NCBI GenBank assembly: GCA_937967645.1
Contig: CALBTT010000214.1
Location: forward strand, 60,105-124,104
Direction: 5' to 3'
Source: an uncultured Zoogloea sp.
GTDB lineage: Bacteria; Pseudomonadota; Gammaproteobacteria; Burkholderiales; Rhodocyclaceae
Length of the DNA: 64,000 nucleotides
The notes under the pieces were generated by a model. It had not been told where the DNA came from. It did not search any database and worked only from the letters and a program-made list of their open reading frames with translations. A program made the position numbers and the translations under genes. Shown here in pieces: positions 47,942-55,747 of this stretch. The stretch's first letter is position 1. The number at the start of each line of letters is the position of its first letter.

Positions 47942-50074
47942 ATGACCGTCCCGTTCGCGCCCACCCGCCCGGTACGCATCATCGGAGTCGGCTCCTGCCT
48001 CGGCGCCCCCATCTTCGGCCCCGCCGCCGGCCCACGTGCCCTCAAGGAGGGCCAGATAGACAGCCTGCTGCGCAGGCGGGGCATCCTGGCCGAGTGGCGG
48101 ACCCTGCTGGAACCCTCCGCCCCAAAGCCACCTCAACCCCCGCTGCAGGAACGACTCGGCGCCATGAGCGCCCTGCTCCACGATCTCGCCGATGAGGTGG
48201 CCGCCGTCTGCCAGGCAGGCCACGTACCTCTGGTGCTCGGCGGCGACCACGCCATCGGTGCCGGCACCTGGCGCGGCGTATCCCGAGCCCTGGGCGAACG
48301 CGGCAAGCTGGGCCTGATCTGGATCGATGCCCACCTGGACGCCCACACCGACCAGACCACCCACAGCGGCAACATCCACGGCATGCCGCTGGCGGCCTTG
48401 CTCGGTGTCGGCAATGACAGCCTCACCGACCTGCCCGGCCCCCACCTGGACCCGGCTCACGTGGCCATCGTCGGCGCCCGCTCCTGGGAACCCGAAGAAA
48501 AGGCCCTGCTCGAGCGCCTCGGCGTACGCATCTTCTACATGCCCGAGATCAGGCGGCGCGGACTGCCCGCCGTGCTGGCCGACGCCCTCGCCATTGCCCG
48601 CGCGGGCACCGCCGGCTTCGGCGTGTCGGTGGACCTGGACAGCATGGATTGCGCCCGCCTGCCCGCCACGACCTGCCTGGTGCCCGACGGACTCGACCCC
48701 GAGGCACTCACCGACAGCCTGCACGGCCTGCGCAACTGCGCCGACCTGCTGGCCTTCGAGATCGTCGAGTACGTGCCGGAGCGCGACCGGGACGGCAGCG
48801 GCGCGCAGCGCGTGGTCGAGCTGGCCGCCGCCGCCCTCGGCCCGACCAGCCTCGACCTGCGTCAGCGCGAAGAGCGCTATGGCGCCCACAACTACGCCCC
48901 CCTGCCCGTGGTCTTCAGCCGCGGCGAGGGCGTCTGGCTGTGGGACGTGGACGGCCACCGCTACCTGGACATGATGAGCGCCTACTCGGCGGTGAGCTTC
49001 GGCCACAGCCATCCGCGCCTGGTAAAGGCCCTCACCGAGCAGGCCCAGCGCCTGGCCCTCACTTCCCGGGCCTATTCCAACGACCGCCTGCCCCTGCTGC
49101 TGGAGCGCCTGTCCGCCCTCCTCGGCTATGACCGGGCGCTGCCCGTCAACACCGGCCTGGAAGCGGTCGAGACGGCAGTCAAGGCCGCCCGCAAATGGGC
49201 CCATAGCGTCAAGCAGGTCCCGGATGGGCAGGCCGAGATCATCGTCTGCCACAACAATTTCCACGGCCGCTCGACCACCATCGTCAGTTTTTCCAGTGAA
49301 GAGCAGTACCGGCAGGGCTTCGGCCCGCTGACGCCGGGCTTCCGCAGCATCCCGTTCGGCGACGCCGACGCCCTCGAAGCGGCGATCACGCCACGTACCG
49401 CGGCCTTCCTGTTCGAGCCCATCCAGGGCGAGGGGGGCATCGTCATTCCGCCGGCCGGCTGGCTGGCCCGCTGCGCCGAGATCTGCAAGCGCCATAGCGT
49501 GCTGCTGATCGCCGACGAGGTGCAGACAGGACTCGGCCGCACCGGTCGCCTGCTGGCCTGCGAGCACGACGGGGTACGCCCGGATGGGGTGATCCTGGGC
49601 AAGGCCCTGGGGGGCGGCCTGCTGCCGGTGTCGGCCTTCCTGGCCGACGACCGGGTGATGCAGGTATTCCAGCCCGGCGATCACGGCTCCACCTTCGGCG
49701 GCAACCCGCTGGCCGCCGCCGTGGCCACCGAGGCCCTGGCGCTCCTTACCGACGAGGCGCTGATCGAGCGCTCGGCCAGGCTGGGCGCCCGCTTCCTGGC
49801 CCGCCTGCAGGCCATCGACAACCCGTTGATCCGTGAGGTCCGTGGCCGCGGCCTGATGATCGGCCTGGAGCTGGACACCCGCCGCGTCCCCGCGCGCGTC
49901 GCCGCCGAATGGCTGCTCGCCCGCGGCCTGATGACCAAGGACACCCACGAGAAGGTGTTACGCTTTGCCCCGCCCCTCGTCATCACCGAAGCCGAACTCG
50001 ACGCAGCGGCCCTGGTCATCGAGGAAGCCCTTGCCGACCTCGCCCAGCGTTTCCCCGCCGGAGTCACCCCATGA
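47942..50074 (+). CDS. Single-chain fusion of arginase and ornithine aminotransferase
   Basis: The protein has 710 residues. Residues ~10-300 are a complete arginase. Mn ligands are H103 (GGDHAIG), D129, H131 and D133 (WIDAHLDAHT), and D231 and D233 (VSVDLDSMD); the substrate loop is HSGNIHGMPLA. Residues ~306-710 are a complete class III aminotransferase of ornithine-aminotransferase type. The signs are ERYGAHNYAPLPVVFSRGEG, NTGLEAVETAVK, IQGEGGI, the PLP pocket Asp in IADEVQTG (D525) and the PLP Lys in ILGKALGGG (K554). It would convert arginine to ornithine plus urea and then to glutamate-5-semialdehyde. There is no internal stop or frameshift at the junction (~300-306). Confidence 0.93.
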   Translation: MTVPFAPTRPVRIIGVGSCLGAPIFGPAAGPRALKEGQIDSLLRRRGILAEWRTLLEPSAPKPPQPPLQERLGAMSALLHDLADEVAAVCQAGHVPLVLGGDHAIGAGTWRGVSRALGERGKLGLIWIDAHLDAHTDQTTHSGNIHGMPLAALLGVGNDSLTDLPGPHLDPAHVAIVGARSWEPEEKALLERLGVRIFYMPEIRRRGLPAVLADALAIARAGTAGFGVSVDLDSMDCARLPATTCLVPDGLDPEALTDSLHGLRNCADLLAFEIVEYVPERDRDGSGAQRVVELAAAALGPTSLDLRQREERYGAHNYAPLPVVFSRGEGVWLWDVDGHRYLDMMSAYSAVSFGHSHPRLVKALTEQAQRLALTSRAYSNDRLPLLLERLSALLGYDRALPVNTGLEAVETAVKAARKWAHSVKQVPDGQAEIIVCHNNFHGRSTTIVSFSSEEQYRQGFGPLTPGFRSIPFGDADALEAAITPRTAAFLFEPIQGEGGIVIPPAGWLARCAEICKRHSVLLIADEVQTGLGRTGRLLACEHDGVRPDGVILGKALGGGLLPVSAFLADDRVMQVFQPGDHGSTFGGNPLAAAVATEALALLTDEALIERSARLGARFLARLQAIDNPLIREVRGRGLMIGLELDTRRVPARVAAEWLLARGLMTKDTHEKVLRFAPPLVITEAELDAAALVIEEALADLAQRFPAGVTP

Positions 50075-50421
50075 GCGAAAAACTCGACCGCCTCGTCCTG
50101 GAAGCCCGCCGCGCCGCCGACAAGCGCGCCGAGGGCTACCGGGAGAAGGCCCTCAAGATCTATCCCTGGATCTGTGGCCGCTGCGCCCGGACCTTCACGC
50201 ACGCCAACCTGCGCGAGCTGACCGTCCATCACCGCGACCACAACCACGACAACAACCCGTCCGACGGCAGCAACTGGGAACTCCTGTGCCTGTACTGCCA
50301 TGACAACGAGCATCAGCGCCAGCTTGAAGCCAGCCAGGGCAAGGTCGAAGGGAAGCAGCCCGCGTCTGCGGCCACCCATTCGCCCTTCGCAGGACTCGAA
50401 AGCCTGCTGAAGAAGCGCTGA
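50071..50421 (+). CDS. HNH endonuclease family protein (YajD-like)
   Basis: The protein has 116 residues from ATG 50071, in an ATGA overlap with the arginase-aminotransferase stop. The HNH zinc finger reads ICGRCARTF...LTVHHRDHNHDNNPSDGSNWELLCLYCHDNEH, with the two CxxC pairs and the HH catalytic site. It matches the YajD group of small HNH proteins of unknown role. Its tight coupling to the fusion gene is probably positional. Confidence 0.88.
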   Translation: MSEKLDRLVLEARRAADKRAEGYREKALKIYPWICGRCARTFTHANLRELTVHHRDHNHDNNPSDGSNWELLCLYCHDNEHQRQLEASQGKVEGKQPASAATHSPFAGLESLLKKR

Positions 50422-50635
50422 ATGACCCGCCCGGCGTGCATATTCGAGCGCTGGCGCAACATATCCTTACGATCCGGTGCTAAGCTCCCCTCATGAGGCC
50501 AATGCCCGTCCAGCATGACAGGCGGCACCTCACGCTTTCAGATAAGGGACGCGCCGGATCGGCATTCATCATTGAACCGCCCGGTGCGCTTTTCGAACAG
50601 CTCCCGCCCAGAGCGAGCGTTTAGAGAGGGTTGTC
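50422..50635. promoter_or_regulatory. Intergenic region upstream of the lipoprotein pair
   Basis: This 214-bp gap contains no open frame with good coding character. It should hold the promoter of the lipoprotein pair starting at 50636. I could not assign a convincing -35/-10 pair. Confidence 0.3.
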
Positions 50636-51394
50636 GTGAATAGACTTGCAAAGTCCGGCGTTGTGATCGCACTGGCCGGCATGATGATCGGCTGCGCACC
50701 GCGCTACGCGGACGTTCCTGCGCCGACGCGCTTCGAGAACACCAAGCAGGACAAGCTGCAGGCTGCCGAACACTGGCACAAGATCGCCGAGCACTTCGCC
50801 AGCCAGCTGGCCACCGACCTGCGCGACAAGCTCGGCGGCCGGGCCATCCATGTGCCCCTGCCCGGCGGCGAGCAGCCCTTCGTGGACGGCTTCCGCGAGC
50901 TGCTGACCACCGCCCTGGTGGCCCAGGGCCTGCCGGTCAGCACCGAGCCGCGCAACGCCCTCAGCGTCGATGTGCGCTACTCGATCTACCGCTTCCAGCC
51001 CGACCGCGCCAAGAACACCTACTACTACGGTGATGCCACCGCGGTCACCGCCGGCCTGTGGGCCATCGGCGCCGTGGCGGCTTCCAACATTTCGCCCAAT
51101 GCCGGCGTCTCCGCCGGGGTCAAGACCCTCGCCAGCGTCGCCGGCATCGAAGGCTTCGCCTGGGTCTCTCAGGAAGCCATGGGCCGTGGCCAGTACGCAT
51201 CCGGTCCGGTTCCCCGCTCCGAGATCCTGCTGACCGCCTCGGTGGCCGATGGCAGCCGCATCGTCAGCCGCCGCAGCAACATCTACTACGCGGTGGATGA
51301 GGACAAGGATCTCTACTGGACCAAGCCGGCGCGCACCCACGCCATCCCGGTCCAGGGCGACTGCGGCGAAAGGAGCAAGCTATGCGCCCGCTGA
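50636..51394 (+). CDS. Lipoprotein of unknown function, partner of a FlgO-like gene
   Basis: The protein has 252 residues and starts at GTG 50636. The lipobox MMIGC places the lipidated Cys at ~20. A middle segment ALSVDVRYSIYRFQPDRAKNTYYYGDATAVTAGLWAIGAV... contains a Gly/Ala-rich stretch that may cross or associate with a membrane. The end VQGDCGERSKLCAR has two Cys. It is not a family I can name with confidence. The last 13 bp overlap the next gene, so the two are made together. Confidence 0.65.
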   Translation: MNRLAKSGVVIALAGMMIGCAPRYADVPAPTRFENTKQDKLQAAEHWHKIAEHFASQLATDLRDKLGGRAIHVPLPGGEQPFVDGFRELLTTALVAQGLPVSTEPRNALSVDVRYSIYRFQPDRAKNTYYYGDATAVTAGLWAIGAVAASNISPNAGVSAGVKTLASVAGIEGFAWVSQEAMGRGQYASGPVPRSEILLTASVADGSRIVSRRSNIYYAVDEDKDLYWTKPARTHAIPVQGDCGERSKLCAR

Positions 51395-51969
51395 TGATCG
51401 CCGCGCTGGCCTCCGCCGGACTGCTGCTGTCGGCCTGCGAGACCGCGCCCCGCGTGGTCAGCACCGAGCCGACCTACGAGCAGGCCCAGAACAGCGCCTT
51501 CAACCAGGCCAACTACAATGCGGTGGCCGAGCTGCTGAAGCGCCTGCCCTCGCCAAGCACGCCGGCCTCGGCCAGCAACACCGCCGACAGCAGCGTCGGC
51601 GCCCCCTTCGTGGTCGCCACCCTGGTCAACATCGACCAGCTGGAGCAATCCTCCACCCTCGGCCGCCTGATCTCCGAACAGGTGGCCTCGCGCATGACCC
51701 AGCTCGGCTTCAGCGTGCTGGAGCTGAAGGTGCGCAACGGCGTCTACATGAAGCGCAACGAGGGCGAGCTGCTGCTGACCCGGGAGATCAAGGAGGTCGC
51801 CTCGACCCACAACGCCCAGGCCGTGATCGTCGGCACCTATGCCGAAAGCGCGACCCTGGTTCACGTGAATCTCAAGGTGGTGAATCCCTCCACCAACGTG
51901 ATCATCGCGGCCCACGACTATGCCCTGCCTCTCGACAAGCAGGTCTCCAGCCTGATCCGCAAGCGTTGA
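51382..51969 (+). CDS. FlgO-like outer-membrane lipoprotein
   Basis: The protein has 195 residues. The lipobox is LLLSAC (Cys at ~19). The mature part resembles the FlgO domain: NYNAVAELLKRL, APFVVATLVNIDQLEQSSTLGRLISEQVASRMTQLGF and EVASTHNAQAVIVGTYAESATLVHVNLKVVNPSTN. FlgO of Vibrio is an outer-membrane lipoprotein that helps flagellar stability. Here no flagellar genes are near, so the role is uncertain. A terminator follows 29 bp after the stop. Confidence 0.82.
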   Translation: MRPLMIAALASAGLLLSACETAPRVVSTEPTYEQAQNSAFNQANYNAVAELLKRLPSPSTPASASNTADSSVGAPFVVATLVNIDQLEQSSTLGRLISEQVASRMTQLGFSVLELKVRNGVYMKRNEGELLLTREIKEVASTHNAQAVIVGTYAESATLVHVNLKVVNPSTNVIIAAHDYALPLDKQVSSLIRKR

Positions 51970-51997
51970 TCGCGCTGCGTCCTGGACAGGCCCACAA

Positions 51998-52023
51998 GGG
52001 AGTGCCACGGCACTCCCTTTTTT
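51998..52023 (+). terminator. Intrinsic terminator after the FlgO-like gene
   Basis: GGGAGTGC (51998-52005) pairs with GCACTCCC around CACG, followed by TTTTTT (52018-52023). Confidence 0.9.
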
Positions 52024-52106
52024 ACGCTGGGGCCGCAGCACGCGGGGAGATTCCGCTCCGGGCCGATCCAGCGTAGCATTCGCCCCCCGTTCCGTTGCCC
52101 TGCCCC

Positions 52107-53372
52107 ATGAGTACCTCGCCTGCCCGCGCCTGCGGTATCGACTTCGGCACCTCCAACTCCACGGTCGGCTGGCTGCGTCCCGGCGTGGAAGGCAGCCTGC
52201 TGCCCCTCGAGGACGGCAAGCCGACCCTCCCCTCGGCAATCTTCTTCAACGCCGACGAGGAGAGCACCCATTTCGGACGCAACGCGCTGCAGGAATACCT
52301 CGAAGGCTACGAGGGGCGCCTGATGCGGGCGCTCAAGAGCCTGCTGGGCAGCAACCTGATGGACGGCAGCACCGAGGTCGCCGGCCGCGCCCTGCCCTTC
52401 CGCGACCTGCTGGCGAGCTTCATCGGCGAGCTCAAGACCCGCGCCGAGGCCGCCGCGGGGCGCTCCTTCGACCAGGCGGTGTTCGGCCGCCCGGTGTTCT
52501 TCGTCGATGACAACCCGGCCGCCGACCAGCGTGCCCAGGACACCCTAGAGGCGATCGCCCGTCAGGTGGGTTTCCGCGACGTCAGCTTCCAGTTCGAACC
52601 GATAGGCGCGGCCCTGCATTACGAGTCGGGGCTGACGCGGGAAGAGCTGGTGCTGATCGCCGACATCGGCGGCGGTACGGCCGACTTTTCGCTGGTCCGC
52701 CTGTCACCGGAGCGGGCCCGCCGCGATGACCGTCGCGAGGACCTGCTGGGCAACGCGGGCCTGCATGTGGGCGGCACCGACTTCGACCGGGCCCTGAGCC
52801 TGGAGTGCGTGATGCCCCTGCTCGGCTACCGTGGCCTGATGAAGAGTGGTGCGGAGATCCCCTCCAACCTGTTCTTCCAGCTGGCCACCTGGCACACCAT
52901 CAACTTCGCCTATACCCGGCAAGCCTTTGCCGACTTCCAGCACATCTACCGCGACGCCACCGCACGACGCGAACTCGACCGGCTGGGCCGCCTGATCGGC
53001 CAGCGCGAAGGCCACTGGCTGGCCCTGCAGGTCGAGCAGGCCAAGATCGACCTGTCCACCCAGGCCGAGGCCAGGCTGCAGCTCGACAGGCTGGAGGCCG
53101 GGCTGGAACACCCGATCAGCGCGGAAGCCTTCGTGCAGGCCACCCGCAGCCTGGTGGAGCGGGTGGCCTGCACCGTCTCGGACCTGCTGCAGCGCATCGG
53201 GGTCCGGCCGGAAGAGGTGGACACGCTCTACTTCACGGGTGGCGCCAGCGGTGTGCCACAACTGCGCGAGCGCATCGCCGCCGTGCTGCCCAAGGCCCGG
53301 CGGGTCGAGGGCGACCTGTTTGGCAGCATTGGGGCAGGGCTGGCCGTGGAAGCCCGGCGGCGCTACGGCTGA
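52107..53372 (+). CDS. Hsp70-family chaperone-like ATPase (YegD-like, lacking a substrate domain)
   Basis: The protein has 421 residues from ATG 52107. The N-terminal actin-like ATPase signatures are CGIDFGTSNSTVGW and VLIADIGGGTADFSLVRL, and the late FTGGASGVPQLRERI is the adenosine motif. It is much shorter than DnaK (~640) because the beta-sandwich substrate-binding domain is missing, as in YegD. GAALHYESGLTREE is a further conserved segment. The substrate and partners are unknown. It is convergent with the diguanylate cyclase gene (15-bp gap). Confidence 0.9.
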   Translation: MSTSPARACGIDFGTSNSTVGWLRPGVEGSLLPLEDGKPTLPSAIFFNADEESTHFGRNALQEYLEGYEGRLMRALKSLLGSNLMDGSTEVAGRALPFRDLLASFIGELKTRAEAAAGRSFDQAVFGRPVFFVDDNPAADQRAQDTLEAIARQVGFRDVSFQFEPIGAALHYESGLTREELVLIADIGGGTADFSLVRLSPERARRDDRREDLLGNAGLHVGGTDFDRALSLECVMPLLGYRGLMKSGAEIPSNLFFQLATWHTINFAYTRQAFADFQHIYRDATARRELDRLGRLIGQREGHWLALQVEQAKIDLSTQAEARLQLDRLEAGLEHPISAEAFVQATRSLVERVACTVSDLLQRIGVRPEEVDTLYFTGGASGVPQLRERIAAVLPKARRVEGDLFGSIGAGLAVEARRRYG

Positions 53373-53387
53373 AGCCGGCCCGTCGCC

Positions 53388-54719
53388 TCAGGGCGAGGTC
53401 GGAACGCGCTCATCGCTGGCCGCGGCCACGACGATGCGGTCGCGGCCCTGGTGCTTGGCCTCGTACAGTGCCTGGTCGGCCCGCGCCAGGCACTCCTCGA
53501 GCCCCCGGCCGGCGCCATCCGCCAGCCCCAGGCTGACCGTCACCGACAGCACCTGACCGTCCGCCAGCACGACCGGCCGTTCGGCCAACCGCAAGCGTAG
53601 CCGACCGGCCAGGCGCATGGCCTCCTCCGGCGCCGTCTCGGGGAAGATGAAGGCGAACTCCTCCCCCCCGTAACGGCACACCAGATCGGTCTGGCGCAGG
53701 GTTTCGGCAAGCAGCTCGGCAAAGACCTGCAGCACGTGATCCCCCACCGAGTGTCCGAAGCGGTCGTTAACCTGCTTGAAGTGGTCGAGGTCGGCGATGC
53801 CCACGGTGATCGGCCTGCCGTAACGGGCCGCCCGGGCCATCTCCGCCGCAGCGAGGCCCATGAAATGACGGCGGTTGGGCAATCCGGTCAGGCTGTCGGT
53901 GGTGGCCAGCCGCTCCAGCTTGCGGCGCACGTCCTCGTTCTCACGCAGGGTCTCGTGGAAGCGCACGATGGCCTTCTCCACCACATGGATCTCCGCCATC
54001 GCCAGGGGTGCCGGCTGCGGCACCGGCCCGTGGGGATCGAGGGTCATCAGGGACGCATGGATGCGCTGCAGCGGACGGATCAGGAAACGCTGCAGGATCA
54101 CCAGAAAGCTGACCAGGAAGACCGCCACCAGAATCAGGTTGAAGAGCAACTTGTAGCGGGCCTGGTGCATGGCATCGGTCATCCGCGCGAGCTCCACGGT
54201 CATGCGCTGCCCACCCTCCACCGAGAGATCATCCGCCAGCAGGCGCAAACGGTTGGACATGGCCTCCCAGCGGGCCAGGTCGGGTTTGCTGGCCCCCGAC
54301 ACGATCTGCGCAAGGAAGCTCTCCACTTCGGCCACCAGCAGGGCAACCCGCGGATCGTCCCCCATGCTCGGATGCGCCGCCAGCACGCGGACCAGGAAGA
54401 AGGCCTCTTCCCGTCCACCCTGATCGCTGGCCGTCAGCACCGACTGCCCCCCGAAGCGCAGCTCCTCGAGGTTGCGGGCCAGGCGCTGGCGTTCGAGTGT
54501 CCAGGGCACGGTCTGGTCATGCAACTGGAGGGCCACATCCTTGACCAGGCGCTGGTCCACAGCCAGCCACATGACCAGGCTCGCCGCGATGGCGGCGAAG
54601 ACCAGGCCGAGTCCAGCCAGCACCGTCCCCGCCGGCCAGTGCCGGATCCGGGCTTCGGCGATCACCGGCGGCGGCGTGCCAGGCGCCTGCTCGGGGAGAT
54701 GGGAGCCTTTTGCGCGCAT
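53388..54719 (-). CDS. Membrane-bound diguanylate cyclase (GGDEF)
   Basis: The protein has 443 residues from ATG 54719. Two transmembrane helices (VLAGLGLVFAAIAASLVMWLAV and YKLLFNLILVAVFLVSFLVI) flank a periplasmic helical region of about 150 residues. A HAMP-like linker follows and then a C-terminal GGDEF domain with TDSLTGLPNRR, DLDHFKQVNDRFGH and the active site RYGGEEFAFIF. It makes cyclic di-GMP. I see no RxxD inhibitory site in the expected place. Its start overlaps the binding-protein stop by one base (TGATG), so the sensor is probably the partner protein. Confidence 0.92.
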   Translation of the reverse strand: MRAKGSHLPEQAPGTPPPVIAEARIRHWPAGTVLAGLGLVFAAIAASLVMWLAVDQRLVKDVALQLHDQTVPWTLERQRLARNLEELRFGGQSVLTASDQGGREEAFFLVRVLAAHPSMGDDPRVALLVAEVESFLAQIVSGASKPDLARWEAMSNRLRLLADDLSVEGGQRMTVELARMTDAMHQARYKLLFNLILVAVFLVSFLVILQRFLIRPLQRIHASLMTLDPHGPVPQPAPLAMAEIHVVEKAIVRFHETLRENEDVRRKLERLATTDSLTGLPNRRHFMGLAAAEMARAARYGRPITVGIADLDHFKQVNDRFGHSVGDHVLQVFAELLAETLRQTDLVCRYGGEEFAFIFPETAPEEAMRLAGRLRLRLAERPVVLADGQVLSVTVSLGLADGAGRGLEECLARADQALYEAKHQGRDRIVVAAASDERVPTSP

Positions 54720-55459
54720 CACTGCAGGCGGAAGGGAATGAAGCGGCTGTTGATGCGATCGAAGCGGCCGTCGCGCTTGATCAGGTCGATCGCTTCGTTG
54801 AGTTTGTCGACAAGCTCCGGCGAGCGTGGGTTGACGCTGAGACAGACGTCGCCGGCCAACTCCGGATCCCTCAGCACCGCCGTGGTGAGCCCCAGGCTTT
54901 TGACGCGAGCATCCTGCTGCAGGGCCAGGGCCGTCGCCATCGGCAGCAGGGTGCCATCGGCCGCGCCCTGCTGCAGGGCCACCGCAATGCCATCGTGACT
55001 CTCCACCGGCACCACCGACCAGGCGTGGGCGGAGGCATACCGGTGCTGGACCCCGCCCTTGACCAGGGCCACCCTGCCGCTTCCGGGTCGGACACCGGGT
55101 CGCGCGAACCAGACGCTGATGGACCGGTAGTAGGGACGCGTCATGAGCACCCGGGCCCGGCGCTCGGGCGTAGCCAGCAGGCTGACCGCGGCGAAATCGA
55201 ATTCTCCGGCCGCCACGGCATCCACGACCCGATCCAGCGTCACCGACACCGGCTCGCAACGGACATGCATCACTTCGCACAGGACATGCATGATCTCCAC
55301 GTTGAAGCCGGTCAGCACGCCCGATGAATCGGTGTAGGACATGGGCGGCGAATGGTTGAGCACCGCCACCCGGAGCACCGGCTCGGCCGCCTTGGCAGGC
55401 ATGACCCCCACCACCAGCGCCCACGCAAGGAAAATGTGGAAAATCGCGATTCGCGCCAC
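54719..55459 (-). CDS. Periplasmic substrate-binding protein (SBP_bac_3 type) coupled to the diguanylate cyclase
   Basis: The protein has 246 residues. A signal peptide ends near PAKAAEP. The mature protein has the family-3 solute-binding fold: LRVAVLNHSPPMSYTDSSGVLTGFNVEIMHVLCEVM at the start and DFAAVSLLATPERRARVLMTRPYY. The last segment is KLNEAIDLIKRDGRFDRINSRF. No ABC permease or ATPase is encoded nearby, and its stop is fused to the cyclase start (TGATG). It therefore probably senses a small molecule for the cyclase rather than importing it. Confidence 0.9.
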   Translation of the reverse strand: MARIAIFHIFLAWALVVGVMPAKAAEPVLRVAVLNHSPPMSYTDSSGVLTGFNVEIMHVLCEVMHVRCEPVSVTLDRVVDAVAAGEFDFAAVSLLATPERRARVLMTRPYYRSISVWFARPGVRPGSGRVALVKGGVQHRYASAHAWSVVPVESHDGIAVALQQGAADGTLLPMATALALQQDARVKSLGLTTAVLRDPELAGDVCLSVNPRSPELVDKLNEAIDLIKRDGRFDRINSRFIPFRLQ

Positions 55460-55612
55460 TTCGCACCCGGTCTCATTGGTTTTTAACAGATTCTAACCCG
55501 GTGCTCCGGGCTTGAGCCGCCACCCATCCCACCGGACACCCCATTCAGCGGGTGAAGAAATACCACCGTACGCCCTGCGCACACCGGCCCCTGACGACGG
55601 ACAGGCAATCGC

Positions 55613-55642
55613 AAAAAAAAGGGGCCGTCCTAGGACGACCCC
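55613..55642 (-). terminator. Intrinsic terminator of the acyl-CoA carboxylase operon (minus strand)
   Basis: On the minus strand GGGGTCGTCC pairs with GGACGGCCCC (55642 to 55621, one G-U pair) around TA, followed by eight T residues (55620-55613). It ends the acyl-CoA carboxylase/mutase operon and lies about 105 bp after its last stop. The rest of the 288-bp gap 55460-55747 shows no coding character. Confidence 0.85.
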
Positions 55643-55705
55643 ACTCCCTCGACAGGAACCCGCCACGAGGACGGGTCTCCCTCCCCATCGAACGAAACTG
55701 TAGCC

Positions 55706-55736
55706 ACTGCGCCGGACCGGAGAAAACCGGCGCAGT
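55706..55736 (-). repeat. Second hairpin 3' of the carboxylase alpha gene
   Basis: ACTGCGCCGG (55706-55715) and CCGGCGCAGT (55727-55736) form a perfect 10-bp stem 11 bp beyond the stop of the alpha subunit. It has no T-run and stands about 60 bp before the true terminator. It may protect the 3' end of the mRNA. Confidence 0.5.
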
Positions 55737-55747
55737 CTGTGCAAACC

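Noticed and set aside
46316..49948. A continuous minus-strand frame of over 1200 codons opposite ubiB and the arginase-OAT gene
   Set aside because: It is a mirror frame of GC-rich coding DNA: low-complexity Gly/Ala/Val/His/Asp composition, no recognisable domains, and both opposite-strand genes have complete catalytic motifs.
54720..55466. An N-terminal extension of the diguanylate cyclase frame across the binding-protein gene
   Set aside because: The alternative frame reads the binding-protein gene out of frame with low-complexity sequence, while the binding protein itself has a signal peptide and a full domain ending exactly at the cyclase ATG.
55706..55736. The hairpin nearest the pccA stop as the operon terminator
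   Set aside because: It has a perfect stem but no U-tract on either strand. The hairpin at 55621-55642 with eight T residues is a much better terminator.
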